A DNA stretch of 64,000 nt from JAWSUT01 sp033549345 (GTDB taxonomy: Bacteria; Bacillota; Dethiobacteria; Dethiobacterales; Dethiobacteraceae), in the NCBI GenBank assembly GCA_033549345.1, contig JAWSUT010000002.1, positions 62,001 through 126,000 of the forward strand, given 5' to 3'. The position numbers and the translations under genes are program-made. This document shows, piece after piece, positions 1 through 8,629 of the stretch (positions within the stretch are counted from its first letter, which is position 1; each line of letters begins with the position of its first letter). The notes under the pieces were generated by a model, which saw only the letters and a program-made list of their open reading frames with translations, searched no databases and was not told where the DNA came from.

Positions 1-1
1 G

Positions 2-1123
2 CTAAATGTCAGCTTTGTGCTGGACCGGTCCGGGTCGATGCACGGGGCTAAACTGGCATATACAAAAAGGGCGGTAAATTTTGCCCTTGAGCATCTCGAC
101 GGCGGGGATATCGCCTCCGTTGTGACATTTGATTCGGAAGTGGATGTGCTGCTGCCGGCGGAGAAGGTGACGCAAAAGGATGCAATGGTGCAAAGGGTTA
201 ACGGGCTCTATCCCGGCGGTACCACGAATCTGAGCGGAGGACTTTTACGCGGTGCCGGCCTTGTGCGGGAGAATGTGGCCGACGGCCTGGTTAACCGTGT
301 GGTGCTGCTGACAGACGGTTTGGCCAATGAAGGGATTACGGCTCCGGACAGGCTGGTTTCAATGGTGAAAGGGCTGCGGGAGAAGCAGATTACCGTCTCC
401 ACATTGGGTGTGGGCAGTGATTTTCAGGAAGATTTACTGGTGGAAATGGCCGAGGCCGGCAACGGCAACTTCTACTTCATCGAAAGCCCGGATAAAATTC
501 CGGAAATCTTCCGGGATGAGCTGCAGGGGCTTTTGAGTGTGACCGGGCAGAACCTGGAGCTCTCGGTGACACCGGTGGAGCATGTGGCGGTGACCGGGAT
601 TCTGGGGTATGAGCCGGCCTGGGGGCCGGAGGTGAAGATCAAGCTGCCGGATATGTATAACGGAGATGTGAAGACAGTGCTGGTAGAGCTGCAGGTCAGA
701 CCGGAGGCTGAGGGGATGATGCCGCTTTGCCGGGTATCTTTTAAATACGACGATGTGGCAGGAGATCTGGCGGCTGTGAAGTATGATATTGATGTGACCG
801 CCGATGTAACGGAAGATGAGGAACAGCTTAACGCCGGTTATTCAATGGATGTGGTTAAAGAGGTTGAAATATTTAAAACGGCACAGGTGAAGGAGGAGGC
901 AATCAAAAAGGCCGACTCCGGTGATTTCACCGTGGCGGCCAGGATGATTAAACTGCAGGAGGAAAAACTGCAGGCGATATTTGCAGAAACACAGGATGAG
1001 GATGTGCTGGAGGAAATGGAGCGGCTGCAGGAGAGCGGCGTGATGATGGCTGAGAATGTCTTTGACCCGATGGCCAGAAAAACAATGAAGGCGCAAAGCT
1101 ACCGGTCAAGAAAAAAGCGGTGA
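2..1123 (+). CDS. VWA domain-containing protein (5' end outside window)
   Basis: The reading frame is open from base 2, so the gene starts upstream of the window. The first visible residues, NVSFVLDRSGSM, carry the DxSxS metal-ion-dependent adhesion site of a von Willebrand factor A domain; the VWA fold covers roughly the first 180 visible residues, with a later LLTDGLANEG segment supplying the second MIDAS Asp. The rest is a beta-rich middle and a charged, helical C-terminus ending in SRKKR. No membrane segment is visible in this part. Such proteins usually act as metal-dependent binding or scaffold modules; the partner cannot be told here. It converges tail to tail with the WYL regulator, with touching stop codons. 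Confidence 0.85.
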   Translation, partial: LNVSFVLDRSGSMHGAKLAYTKRAVNFALEHLDGGDIASVVTFDSEVDVLLPAEKVTQKDAMVQRVNGLYPGGTTNLSGGLLRGAGLVRENVADGLVNRVVLLTDGLANEGITAPDRLVSMVKGLREKQITVSTLGVGSDFQEDLLVEMAEAGNGNFYFIESPDKIPEIFRDELQGLLSVTGQNLELSVTPVEHVAVTGILGYEPAWGPEVKIKLPDMYNGDVKTVLVELQVRPEAEGMMPLCRVSFKYDDVAGDLAAVKYDIDVTADVTEDEEQLNAGYSMDVVKEVEIFKTAQVKEEAIKKADSGDFTVAARMIKLQEEKLQAIFAETQDEDVLEEMERLQESGVMMAENVFDPMARKTMKAQSYRSRKKR

Positions 1124-2182
1124 TCAGGCGTAGATGTGTAATGTGTCTTTGAGTATCTGCACCAGTTTGTCTCTGAGCCAGGCCGGTTCCTGTATTTCTA
1201 CTGCAGGCCCCCAGGTAATCAGCCAGGGAAGCATTTCCTGTGCACCGGAGACATGATAGGTCACCTCCAGGCTGCCGTCGGGTTGTTCTGTGAGCTGCTG
1301 GCTGTCATGGAAACGGGTGTTGCGGAATTTTTCCGCCATTGTATGGGCAATGCGCAGGCGTACCGTCTCCGGGGGCGGTGCGCCTTCCTCTGTCCAGACG
1401 CCCCAGCTTGTGCAGTATTCGTCCTTAAGACAGAAGTCTTCGGGAATGGTATAGATACTGTTCTCCACAATGCGGATGGAGCGAATCTGGCTTAAGAGGA
1501 AGATACGCCGGCTGTTTTTCTCACAGCAGCGGCCTGTCAGATACCAGGTATTGAAGCGGCAGATTAACCCGTAGGGTTCAATCTCACGATGGGTGAGATG
1601 GGCGTCGTAGGAGCGAAAGTATTTGATCTTAACCCGTTTTTGCAGGCGGATGGCCTGCAGGATTTTATCGATGACGGCAAAGTTCTTTTTGGGTTCAACC
1701 GGGCTGGCCCCGGTAACATGGACATATTTTTCAATCTCGTCGGTAAGATTGTAAACGGTGGTCAGTTTGCTGAGAATTTCTTCAAAAACCAGTTTCATCA
1801 CCACTTCAAACTGGTCGCCCAACAGGTTTCTTTGCTGGGGATAGATGCTCATGGCCATTAAAAAGGCGGCGCTGGGGTCTACGGGTTTGGAGATGATGTC
1901 GCGTGTAAAGCGGTAGCGCATCACCCCGTTTTGATGGGCGCCCTGAATGGCCAGGGGGTCTGCTGCCACCGGATCTTCATAGGCCAGAGGGTCAAAGAGT
2001 TCATTTAAGCGCTGGATACTGCGGCGGATGGTCCTCTCATGCGGCCGGGTTCCTTTGATCCCTTCGTAAGCGTCTTTTAATTCATCCATGGTGGCACCGC
2101 CGTCCGGTGTGCGGTTGATGACTGTCAGGAGAATATTGATTAACGCTTCGGGAAAGTTGCGTGTGCGGCCAAACGAGCTCAT
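1124..2182 (-). CDS. WYL domain transcriptional regulator
   Basis: 352 residues. The N-terminal ~80 residues form a winged helix-turn-helix (RTIRRSIQRLNELFDPL), and residues ~165-250 are a WYL domain with the signature TWYLTGRC, followed by a C-terminal WCX-like extension. WYL proteins are usually repressors or activators that sense a ligand through the WYL domain. The start is supported by AGGAGG about 7 nt upstream on the minus strand. It is divergent from the exonuclease gene at 2340 and may control it or itself from the shared 157-bp gap. The ligand is unknown. Confidence 0.85.
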   Translation of the reverse strand: MSSFGRTRNFPEALINILLTVINRTPDGGATMDELKDAYEGIKGTRPHERTIRRSIQRLNELFDPLAYEDPVAADPLAIQGAHQNGVMRYRFTRDIISKPVDPSAAFLMAMSIYPQQRNLLGDQFEVVMKLVFEEILSKLTTVYNLTDEIEKYVHVTGASPVEPKKNFAVIDKILQAIRLQKRVKIKYFRSYDAHLTHREIEPYGLICRFNTWYLTGRCCEKNSRRIFLLSQIRSIRIVENSIYTIPEDFCLKDEYCTSWGVWTEEGAPPPETVRLRIAHTMAEKFRNTRFHDSQQLTEQPDGSLEVTYHVSGAQEMLPWLITWGPAVEIQEPAWLRDKLVQILKDTLHIYA

Positions 2183-2339
2183 GAGATTCCTCCTTGTAAT
2201 GTGTAGTCTTTAATAAATTTGACAGGCCGGGTGGATGTCCTGCTCCTGATACCAATTGCCAACAAAGAGGCAGGATAATAGAGAGGCAAAAGAGAAGTAT
2301 TGGGAATAATAACAGGGAACTGCAACGGAGGTTATCGTG

Positions 2340-2936
2340 ATGGATCTGACTGAGGCCGGGGCTTTGGGCATGGCCTGTTTTGTTGACGTGGAGACCACAG
2401 GGCTGTGCTCGCGGAAGGAAGAAGTTGTGGAACTGGCCATTTGTTTGTTTACGTTTCGGAGAGAGTCCGGTGAGATTGTGAAGGTCGTGGACCGGTATGT
2501 TGGGCTGCGGGAGCCCTGTGTGCCCATTTCTCCCGGTGCGGCACGGGTCCATGGATTGCGGATAAAAGATCTTTATGGCAAGCGGCTCGATGAAGCACGC
2601 ATAGAGGCGATGCTGCATGCGGCAGAGTTTATTGTGGCGCATAATGCACCCTTTGACAAAGGGTTTGTAACCCGTCTGTTTCCGCTGACCCGGCAGAAAA
2701 ACTGGCTTTGTTCCATGTCGGGGATCAACTGGAAAGGGAAGGGTTTTGCTTCCCGGGGGCTGCAGAATCTCTTGCGGGATCACGGTATTGCAGCGGGACG
2801 GGCACACAGGGCAGAAGATGATGTGCTGGCGACGCTGGAACTTCTGGCAAGGTGCGGTACCGACGGACGTACATATTTTGGCGAACTGCTGACGAAGCTG
2901 CCAAAAGAGGCCGATTCGGCCGATATTGCAGGTTAA
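2340..2936 (+). CDS. DnaQ-like 3'-5' exonuclease (DEDDh family)
   Basis: About 198 residues, the size of a free-standing exonuclease domain. It shows FVDVETTGL (Exo I, D-x-E), VAHNAPFDKGF (Exo II) and HRAEDDVLATLEL (Exo III with His and Asp), the full DEDDh catalytic set that binds two metal ions and removes nucleotides from 3' ends. An in-frame GTG lies at 2337, but GGAGG at 2327-2331 gives better spacing to the ATG at 2340. It could be a proofreading-type or RNase T/oligoribonuclease-like enzyme; a DNA polymerase III epsilon-like role is only one option. Confidence 0.85.
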   Translation: MDLTEAGALGMACFVDVETTGLCSRKEEVVELAICLFTFRRESGEIVKVVDRYVGLREPCVPISPGAARVHGLRIKDLYGKRLDEARIEAMLHAAEFIVAHNAPFDKGFVTRLFPLTRQKNWLCSMSGINWKGKGFASRGLQNLLRDHGIAAGRAHRAEDDVLATLELLARCGTDGRTYFGELLTKLPKEADSADIAG

Positions 2937-2950
2937 ACGGGGTGAAGCAG

Positions 2951-3898
2951 ATGAAATATCTCGAACTTGGTAAAACAGGTTTAACTGTGTCACAAATGGT
3001 ATTTGGCACGCTCACCATGGGCCCGCTGCAGCGGGATGTGGCTGTGGGTGAGGGGGCGCCGCTGATACGCCAGGCGCTTGAAAGGGGCATCACATTTCTG
3101 GACAGTGCCCAGGCTTACGGTACATACGGTCATATCCGGGAGGCGTTAAAGGGGTATGGCGGTAATGTGGTGATTGCCAGCAAATCGGCGGCCAAAACCT
3201 ATGAAGATATGGCCAAAGCCGTGGAAGAGGCCCGGGTTGAACTGGACCGTGACATGATTGATGTGTTTCTGATGCATGCGGTGCAGCGGGAAGATGACCT
3301 GGCAGCCAGGCGGGAAGGCGCCTGGGAGTGCCTGTTGGCAATGAAAGAAAAGGGCTTGGTAAAGGCCGTTGGCCTTTCCACCCATAACTTAGATATTGTG
3401 GATACAGTTACCGACTGGACGGATTTGGATGTAATCCACCCGATTTTTAACAAGCTTCAGTTCGGGTTGATTAATGAACAGAAAAAAGATCCGGAAGAGA
3501 TTATCCGCAGGATATATGAAAAGGGCATTGGCGTATATGCCATGAAACCGCTTGCCGGCGGTCATCTCTACAACGATGCCACAGCGGCGCTGCGTTATGC
3601 GTTTGATTTTCCGTATATGCATGCGGTGGCGGTGGGCATGGTTAAGCAGGAAGAGCTGGATGTGAATCTTAAAATTTACAATCGGGAGCCTGTGGGTCAA
3701 GAAGAACTTGAAGCGGCGGCCAGCAATAAAAGAATGTATGTAGTCAAATTCTGCAAAGGGTGCGGCAATTGTATTGATGCCTGTGAGCAGCGAGCCATCA
3801 GCCTGCAGGATGAGAAAGCATACATTGAGCACAGCAACTGCGTGCTCTGCGGCTATTGCCGTAAAGCGTGCCCCCACAGCATGATCCGCATTATCTGA
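2951..3898 (+). CDS. Aldo/keto reductase with C-terminal 2x[4Fe-4S] ferredoxin domain
   Basis: 315 residues from the ATG at 2951 (MKYLELGKTGLTVS, the usual start of this family), preceded by GGGGTGA. The first ~260 residues form the aldo/keto reductase TIM barrel (FLDSAQAYGTYG, LMHAVQ, VGLSTHN). The last ~50 carry two cysteine clusters, CKGCGNCIDAC and CVLCGYCRKAC, for two 4Fe-4S clusters. Such fused reductases are common in anaerobes and probably couple substrate reduction to ferredoxin rather than only NADPH. The substrate is unknown. It is followed by a strong terminator, so it appears to be the last gene of its unit. Confidence 0.88.
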   Translation: MKYLELGKTGLTVSQMVFGTLTMGPLQRDVAVGEGAPLIRQALERGITFLDSAQAYGTYGHIREALKGYGGNVVIASKSAAKTYEDMAKAVEEARVELDRDMIDVFLMHAVQREDDLAARREGAWECLLAMKEKGLVKAVGLSTHNLDIVDTVTDWTDLDVIHPIFNKLQFGLINEQKKDPEEIIRRIYEKGIGVYAMKPLAGGHLYNDATAALRYAFDFPYMHAVAVGMVKQEELDVNLKIYNREPVGQEELEAAASNKRMYVVKFCKGCGNCIDACEQRAISLQDEKAYIEHSNCVLCGYCRKACPHSMIRII

Positions 3899-3925
3899 TC
3901 AATGCATACAAAAATGAACAGTATT

Positions 3926-3962
3926 GCAGCCGGACTTTTAACCAGTCCGGCTGCTTTTTTTT
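3926..3962 (+). terminator. Rho-independent terminator after the aldo/keto reductase
   Basis: An 11-bp perfect stem, GCAGCCGGACT paired with AGTCCGGCTGC, with a 7-nt loop is followed by eight T residues. Confidence 0.93.
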
Positions 3963-4000
3963 AGGGACGGAAAGATTTTCTTTTGTATGAAATGTGCGGA

Positions 4001-4022
4001 TTGGACTAAATAAAAAGTCCAA
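4001..4022. promoter_or_regulatory. Palindromic candidate operator upstream of the GntR/kor operon
   Basis: TTGGACT and AGTCCAA form a perfect 7-bp inverted repeat separated by 8 AT-rich bases, 210 bp before the GntR start. The rest of 3963-4230 is AT-rich. A possible promoter is TAGACA (about 4147) with TATTAA 17 bp later. The palindrome could be a regulator site or an AT-rich hairpin; its owner is unknown. Confidence 0.4.
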
Positions 4023-4230
4023 TTATTCGGCAAAGGTGGTAAAAAAAGCGAAAATTGTAGCAATGATGCAGAATATTAAGATTGCCAGCGAAGGGGGCAG
4101 TTATATTAATAAAAGGTTAAAATTGGCGAAATATTAGGCCATTTTGGTACTGGTAGACATATATAAATAGTGATAGTATTAAGATAAATTAATCCAATAA
4201 GCCAATTCAGTGGACTGAGGAGTGGCTCAA

Positions 4231-5193
4231 ATGGAACTTCGCTTAGCGAGAAGACGAGGCGTGCCTCTCTACCTGCAGATAAAAGAACAGATTGTCAGTG
4301 AGATTAAAAATCAGGGGTTTACGCCCGGGCAGAAAATGCCCACGGAAAGAGAGCTGGCAAAAAAGCTTGGTACCAGCCGCAATACAGTCAGTTCCGCCTA
4401 CCGGCTGCTCGAGGATGAAGGGGTGCTGGTTTCCTATCAGGGAAAAGGCACATTTATTGCCGGGGAAGACAGGGCGATTGTTGACAGCCCCGCGACAGGT
4501 AAAATTTTGGCAATGATTGACGAGGTACTGGATTATGCCATGGGTAACGGTTTAAGTACGGATGACTTTTCCACCATGGTAGCAGACAGAATCCGGGTGA
4601 AAGAAGAACTCCTGCAAAAAGTAAAAGCCGTTTTTGTTGAATGCAACATTGAGCAGGCCCGGATTTTTGCCAAGGAGCTTGGCGGAGTCACTCATTATAC
4701 AATCGAACCGGTTGTTCTGAAAGATTTGCGTGAGGATCAGAGTTTGCTGACGGGTGCGGAATTAATTTTTACCACCTTTACGCACCTGGATGAAGTGAGG
4801 CGGCTGGCCTCCGGGCTGAATATCCCGATAGCCGGTGTAGCCGTAAAACCGTGTCTGGAAGGGATCGTTCGCATCGCCAGATATTCTCAGGGTACGAGAT
4901 TCGGGGTTGTTTGCCGCTCAAGGGAGTTCTACGATAAGTTCCGCAGAAATCTGGACACGGCGGGCCTGGAGAACCTGGAGCTGAGTTATACAGCCAGCGA
5001 GGAATCCGGAGATGTGCGGCAGGTTTTGGATGAAGCCGATGTAATCATTACTTCTCCGGGGCGCTGCAGTGAGGTAAAAGAAATTCTTGGGGAAGCAAAG
5101 GAAGTCATTGTGTTTAACACAACGTTAGATATTGGTTCAGTAAGAGCTGTTTTGTCGGATAACGGGGATGCAAGTATTAACAGGGAGGTGTAA
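4231..5193 (+). CDS. GntR family transcriptional regulator, probably of the kor operon
   Basis: 320 residues from the ATG at 4231, which has GAGGAG 9 nt upstream; the GTG at 4222 overlaps that site. The N-terminal ~75 residues are a GntR winged helix (PTERELAKKLGTSRNTVSSA and a GKGTFIAG wing). The remaining ~240 residues form a ligand-type domain that is not an aminotransferase (no MocR lysine) and that I cannot assign to a named family. The gene ends 2 bp before the ferredoxin subunit of the 2-oxoacid oxidoreductase, so it is probably the first gene of that operon and may sense an oxoacid or related metabolite. Confidence 0.85.
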   Translation: MELRLARRRGVPLYLQIKEQIVSEIKNQGFTPGQKMPTERELAKKLGTSRNTVSSAYRLLEDEGVLVSYQGKGTFIAGEDRAIVDSPATGKILAMIDEVLDYAMGNGLSTDDFSTMVADRIRVKEELLQKVKAVFVECNIEQARIFAKELGGVTHYTIEPVVLKDLREDQSLLTGAELIFTTFTHLDEVRRLASGLNIPIAGVAVKPCLEGIVRIARYSQGTRFGVVCRSREFYDKFRRNLDTAGLENLELSYTASEESGDVRQVLDEADVIITSPGRCSEVKEILGEAKEVIVFNTTLDIGSVRAVLSDNGDASINREV

Positions 5194-5195
5194 TT

Positions 5196-5450
5196 ATGGG
5201 AACTTTGGCAGCGAGCCAGACAATGGAAGTAATGGTAAAGAACGAATGGTGTAAAGGATGCGGTATCTGCGTTGAATTCTGTTCCAAAAATGTATTGGCA
5301 ATGGGGGAAAACGGTGTTGCCTATATCGCGCAACCGCAAAACTGTGTCGGGTGCAACAAATGTGAAATGTATTGTCCCGACTTTGCTATCATGCTGAGGA
5401 GGACAGACGATGCAGCACAAAGACCAAACGTTGCGGCTACTGCAAGGTAA
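5196..5450 (+). CDS. korD: 2-oxoacid:ferredoxin oxidoreductase, ferredoxin (delta) subunit
   Basis: 84 residues with two 4Fe-4S motifs, CKGCGICVEFC and CVGCNKCEMYC, about 36 residues apart. It carries electrons from the thiamine pyrophosphate/Fe-S subunit to free ferredoxin. It has a GGGAGGTG ribosome site and starts 2 bp after the GntR gene. Its 3' end overlaps korA by 41 bp, so translation of the two is probably coupled. The order D-A-B-C is the usual kor/vor arrangement. Confidence 0.88.
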   Translation: MGTLAASQTMEVMVKNEWCKGCGICVEFCSKNVLAMGENGVAYIAQPQNCVGCNKCEMYCPDFAIMLRRTDDAAQRPNVAATAR

Positions 5451-6543
5451 CGAGGCTTGCGCTGAAGGAGCTATCGCTGCGGGTGCCACGTTTTATGCGG
5501 GGTATCCCATTACACCGTCTACTGAAATTATGGAGTATTCGGCCAGAAGGCTTCCCGAAGTTGGCGGGTCATTTATTCAAATGGAGGATGAAATCGGCAG
5601 TATGGCGGCCGTAATCGGCGCATCTGTAGGCGGCGCCAAAGCGTTTACGGCAACCAGTGGTCCCGGCTTCTCCCTGAAGCAGGAAAATATCGGCTATGCC
5701 GTGATGGCTGAAATCCCCTGCGTGATTGTTAATGTGCAGAGATTGGGCCCGAGCACGGGGGTGGCCACGGCTCCTGCCCAGGGTGATGTGATGCAGGCCC
5801 GCTGGGGCACGCACGGAGACCACCCGATTATTGTTTACTCTCCTTCTTCAGTAAAAGAATGTTACGACCTGACGGTGAAAGCGTTTAATATCAGTGAGGT
5901 TTTGCGGCAGCCGGTTATCGTGCTCCTGGATGAAATTGTGGGGCATATGCGGGAAAGCATCAGCCTGCCGGTGTCCGGCGGGCCACAAGTCGCAAACAGA
6001 ACTGTTCCTGACGACAGCCAGCCTTATAAGCCCTATGACGAGTCCAGGGACGTTTCACCGCTGGCGCCGTTTGGGGAAGGATACAATTATAATATTACGG
6101 GACTTTTTCACGATGAACAGGGTTTCCCGATGTCCGACAGTGAAAAAGTTAAAAAGCAGCTGGACCGGCTTCACCGGAAAGTGGCAAACTGCCCGGATGT
6201 GATTGTAACCGAGGAGTTCGGCCTGGAAGACGCAGACTTGGTTGTACTGTGCTATGGCTGTACGGCACGGCCCGTTCAGGAAGCGGTGCAAGCCGCCAGA
6301 GCCGAGGGCCTGCGGGTAGGCATGCTGCGTTTGGTCACACTGTGGCCGTTCCCGGCAGAAAAAGTTCTCAACGCGGCTCTTAAAGCAGGCAAGGTTTTGG
6401 TCCCGGAAATGAATATGGGCCAGCTTGTCGGCGAAGTAGAGAAAACAGTTAAAGGCCGGGCGGACGTCATTGCCTATAACCGCTACGACGGTGAACTGAT
6501 TACTCCTGCCGAAGTCCTGGAACAGATTAAAGGGGTGATTTAA
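5410..6543 (+). CDS. korA: 2-oxoacid:ferredoxin oxidoreductase, alpha subunit
   Basis: 377 residues. The N-terminal pyrimidine-binding domain shows GNEACAEGAIAAGATFYAGY and PITPSTEIMEY, then an EDEIGSMAAVIGASVGGAKA segment and a transketolase C-terminal-like domain. Together with KorB it decarboxylates a 2-oxoacid to the acyl-CoA while reducing ferredoxin. The size and subunit order best fit 2-oxoglutarate oxidoreductase (Kor), though a branched-chain 2-oxoacid substrate (Vor) cannot be excluded from sequence. The start lies inside korD, with GAGGAGG upstream. Confidence 0.88.
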   Translation: MQHKDQTLRLLQGNEACAEGAIAAGATFYAGYPITPSTEIMEYSARRLPEVGGSFIQMEDEIGSMAAVIGASVGGAKAFTATSGPGFSLKQENIGYAVMAEIPCVIVNVQRLGPSTGVATAPAQGDVMQARWGTHGDHPIIVYSPSSVKECYDLTVKAFNISEVLRQPVIVLLDEIVGHMRESISLPVSGGPQVANRTVPDDSQPYKPYDESRDVSPLAPFGEGYNYNITGLFHDEQGFPMSDSEKVKKQLDRLHRKVANCPDVIVTEEFGLEDADLVVLCYGCTARPVQEAVQAARAEGLRVGMLRLVTLWPFPAEKVLNAALKAGKVLVPEMNMGQLVGEVEKTVKGRADVIAYNRYDGELITPAEVLEQIKGVI

Positions 6544-6558
6544 ATCCAGACGCTATCG

Positions 6559-7374
6559 ATGAACAATCTGCGAGAGAACCGGCTGCCACATATCTGGTGC
6601 CCCGGCTGCGGCAACGGTCTTGTCACAAGTTCCCTGATCAGAGCCATTGAACACCTGAATCTTGATCCGGCCCGCGTGGCCATTGTTTCCGGTATCGGCT
6701 GCTCATCAAGAGCAGCGGGTTATCTAAACTTCCAGACACTGCACACCACACACGGCAGAGCGTTGGCCTTTGCCACGGGACTGAAAATGGCCCGACCCGA
6801 GCTGACAGTGTTTGTGCTGATGGGTGACGGGGATTCCACCGCCATCGGCGGCAACCATTTCATTCATGCATGCAGGCGAAATATTGATGTTAATGCAATT
6901 ATTTTTAATAATAATATATATGGGATGACGGGCGGTCAGGTATCTCCCCTCACCCCGCAGGGTAAAAAAGCGACAACCACTCCGTATGGCAATCCGGAGA
7001 GAAGTTTTGACATCATGAAACTCTCAGAAGCTGCCGGTGCGACATTTGCGGCGCGTGTGACAACCTATCATTTAAATATGATGGATAGGATTATCGAGAA
7101 GAGTACACAAAACAAGGGATTCTCCGTCGTGGAAACGATGACGTACTGTCCGGTGGGCTACGGACGCCAGAACAAGATGGGTGACCCGTCAAAGATGCTC
7201 TACTGGTATCGTGACCATGCGGTAAAAGTGGAGAAAGCCCGCCAGATGGAACCGGCTGAAATGGAAGATAAGTTCACCATCGGGATTCACTGTGACCTGA
7301 AGGCTCCTGAGTTTGTGGAAGAATATCGCCGCCAGAATCATGGTGCGGTTCAGGGACAGGGGGGGCGCGCATGA
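6559..7374 (+). CDS. korB: 2-oxoacid:ferredoxin oxidoreductase, beta subunit (TPP-binding)
   Basis: 271 residues. It contains the CPGCGNG cysteine pair, GIGCSSRAAGYL, and the thiamine pyrophosphate motif GDGDSTAIGGNHFIHACRRN with a following NNNIYGMTGGQ, all diagnostic of the beta subunit. It binds TPP and a 4Fe-4S cluster and carries out the decarboxylation with KorA. The ATG at 6559 has only a weak ribosome site; expression may depend on coupling to korA, which ends 15 bp before. It overlaps korC by 4 bp. Confidence 0.9.
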   Translation: MNNLRENRLPHIWCPGCGNGLVTSSLIRAIEHLNLDPARVAIVSGIGCSSRAAGYLNFQTLHTTHGRALAFATGLKMARPELTVFVLMGDGDSTAIGGNHFIHACRRNIDVNAIIFNNNIYGMTGGQVSPLTPQGKKATTTPYGNPERSFDIMKLSEAAGATFAARVTTYHLNMMDRIIEKSTQNKGFSVVETMTYCPVGYGRQNKMGDPSKMLYWYRDHAVKVEKARQMEPAEMEDKFTIGIHCDLKAPEFVEEYRRQNHGAVQGQGGRA

Positions 7375-7922
7375 ACTCCCGCCTGGAATTCAGATTCAGC
7401 GGCACCGGTGGACAGGGCCTGATACTGGCAGCCATCATCCTGGCCGAAGCTGCCATGAGAGACGGCCACCAGGTGGTACAAAGCCAGTCTTACGGGCCCG
7501 AAGCCCGCGGCGGTGCCAGTAAGTCCGAGATCATTTTGTCGCAGGATAAAATACTTTATCCGAAGGTTACAACACCGGATTTTTTATTGGCCATGAGTGA
7601 CAAGGCCTATCAAAAATACGGCAAGGACTTTAAAGATGATGGCGTGCTGCTGGCAGACTCTACGTTTATCCGGGATGCTTTGGATAACAACAGAAAAATG
7701 GTCTTTTTGCCTCTGACAAAGTCCGCCAAGGAGCAGATCGGTACCGAGATTGTGGCCAATATTGTTGCACTGGGTGCTGTTAATGCCATTATGAACGCTG
7801 TTACAGAGGAATCATTAAAAGATGCTGTGCTAAAACGCGCTCCCAAAGGGACCGGAGAGAAGAACCTGAAAGCTCTTGCCCTGGGCAAGTCGCTGGTTAA
7901 AGACGGATATACCGCCAAGTAA
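7371..7922 (+). CDS. korC: 2-oxoacid:ferredoxin oxidoreductase, gamma subunit
   Basis: 183 residues, typical for the gamma subunit. The FSGTGGQGLILAAIILAEAA start and QSYGPEARGGASKSEII segment are family signatures of the CoA-binding subunit. The ATG overlaps the korB stop (ATGA), so the genes are coupled. Its last codons form the left arm of the operon terminator. Confidence 0.9.
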   Translation: MNSRLEFRFSGTGGQGLILAAIILAEAAMRDGHQVVQSQSYGPEARGGASKSEIILSQDKILYPKVTTPDFLLAMSDKAYQKYGKDFKDDGVLLADSTFIRDALDNNRKMVFLPLTKSAKEQIGTEIVANIVALGAVNAIMNAVTEESLKDAVLKRAPKGTGEKNLKALALGKSLVKDGYTAK

Positions 7923-7938
7923 GGCGGTATATTTTTTT
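7909..7938 (+). terminator. Terminator of the kor operon, overlapping the korC stop
   Basis: ATACCGCC pairs with GGCGGTAT across a 6-nt loop containing the korC stop codon, followed by ATTTTTTT. Confidence 0.9.
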
Positions 7939-8030
7939 GCAGAAAACAATTTACAGCAGACTGTCTACCTGTCACATTTCCTTTTTGCTGCCATAGAATA
8001 AGGATAAATATGTGTAAGAGGTGAAATACG

Positions 8031-8117
8031 ATGATGCGGAAATTCTATACTGCATGGGCAGCTGCAGCACCCTGGCTTTTCTGCACTGCCTGTACGCTGA
8101 TCAGGGGTGGGCAGTAA
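8031..8117 (+). CDS. Possible 28-residue hydrophobic peptide
   Basis: An ATG preceded by AGAGGTG at a good distance opens a 28-codon frame (MMRKFYTAWAAAAP, then WLFCTACTLIRGGQ) ended by TAA. A hydrophobic central run and two cysteines make a small membrane peptide possible. A clean terminator follows 18 bp later, so it would be a one-gene unit. No homology is recognised; the site and terminator are the only support. A longer frame overlapping it from 8021 has no ribosome site. Confidence 0.4.
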   Translation: MMRKFYTAWAAAAPWLFCTACTLIRGGQ

Positions 8118-8135
8118 GGCCGGGTTTCAATAGAG

Positions 8136-8168
8136 GCACCGGTTCCTGCGGGGACCGGTGCTATTTTT
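8136..8168 (+). terminator. Rho-independent terminator
   Basis: GCACCGGT pairs with ACCGGTGC around a 10-nt loop, followed by TATTTTTT. Confidence 0.9.
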
Positions 8169-8177
8169 TCATATTAG

Positions 8178-8207
8178 TTGACGTTAACGTAAACGATATG
8201 GTAGCAT
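8178..8207 (+). promoter_or_regulatory. Promoter with MerR-type palindromic operator
   Basis: TTGACG (8178-8183) and TAGCAT (8202-8207) are 18 bp apart. Overlapping the -35 and spacer is TTGACGTTAACGTAAA (8178-8193), a palindrome with only one mismatched pair. From general knowledge, sites with an ACGTnnACGT core belong to MerR-family regulators of branched-chain amino acid and fatty acid catabolism. The next gene is a MerR regulator followed by an acyl-CoA dehydrogenase, which fits autoregulation. Confidence 0.65.
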
Positions 8208-8230
8208 AAAAATAAAAAGGCGGTATGCAT

Positions 8231-8629
8231 ATGGAAGAACAGTTGTTTTCCATCTCACAGCTGGCAGCTGATTTTGACATTACACCCCGCACAATTCGCT
8301 ATTACGAAGAAGTGGGCCTGTTGGAGTCGCAGCGGGAAAGTGTGAACCACCAGCGCCTGTATGACGTCCGGGCCAGGGCCCGGCTGAAACTGATTTTGCG
8401 CGGCAAGCGGTTTGGTTTTTCTCTTGACGAGATAGGTGAAATGGTCAACCTCTATGATGCCGATCCCACACAGAAGGAACAGCTGCAGAGAACCATTGCT
8501 TTCGGTGAGAAAAAAATTAAAGAGCTTGAGGAAATGATTCGGGAGCTGCAGGAGACAAAAGAGGAATTGGTGCTGTTTCGGGACCGGTTTAGGGCAATGC
8601 TCGACGACCTGGAGAAAGGGGATGGGTAA
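8231..8629 (+). CDS. MerR family transcriptional regulator
   Basis: 132 residues from the ATG at 8231, chosen over the ATG at 8225 because AAGGCGG lies ~8 nt upstream. FSISQLAADFDITPRTIRYY is the MerR recognition helix region, followed by an EEVGLL wing and a long C-terminal coiled coil (~residues 80-130) for dimerisation. No cysteine cluster for metals or redox is seen, so it is likely to sense an organic ligand such as an acyl-CoA. It ends exactly where the acyl-CoA dehydrogenase begins. Confidence 0.88.
   Translation: MEEQLFSISQLAADFDITPRTIRYYEEVGLLESQRESVNHQRLYDVRARARLKLILRGKRFGFSLDEIGEMVNLYDADPTQKEQLQRTIAFGEKKIKELEEMIRELQETKEELVLFRDRFRAMLDDLEKGDG

Noticed and set aside
8021..8209. 62-residue frame starting at 8021
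   Set aside because: Its GTG start is inside the ribosome site of the 28-residue frame and the frame runs through the terminator hairpin.
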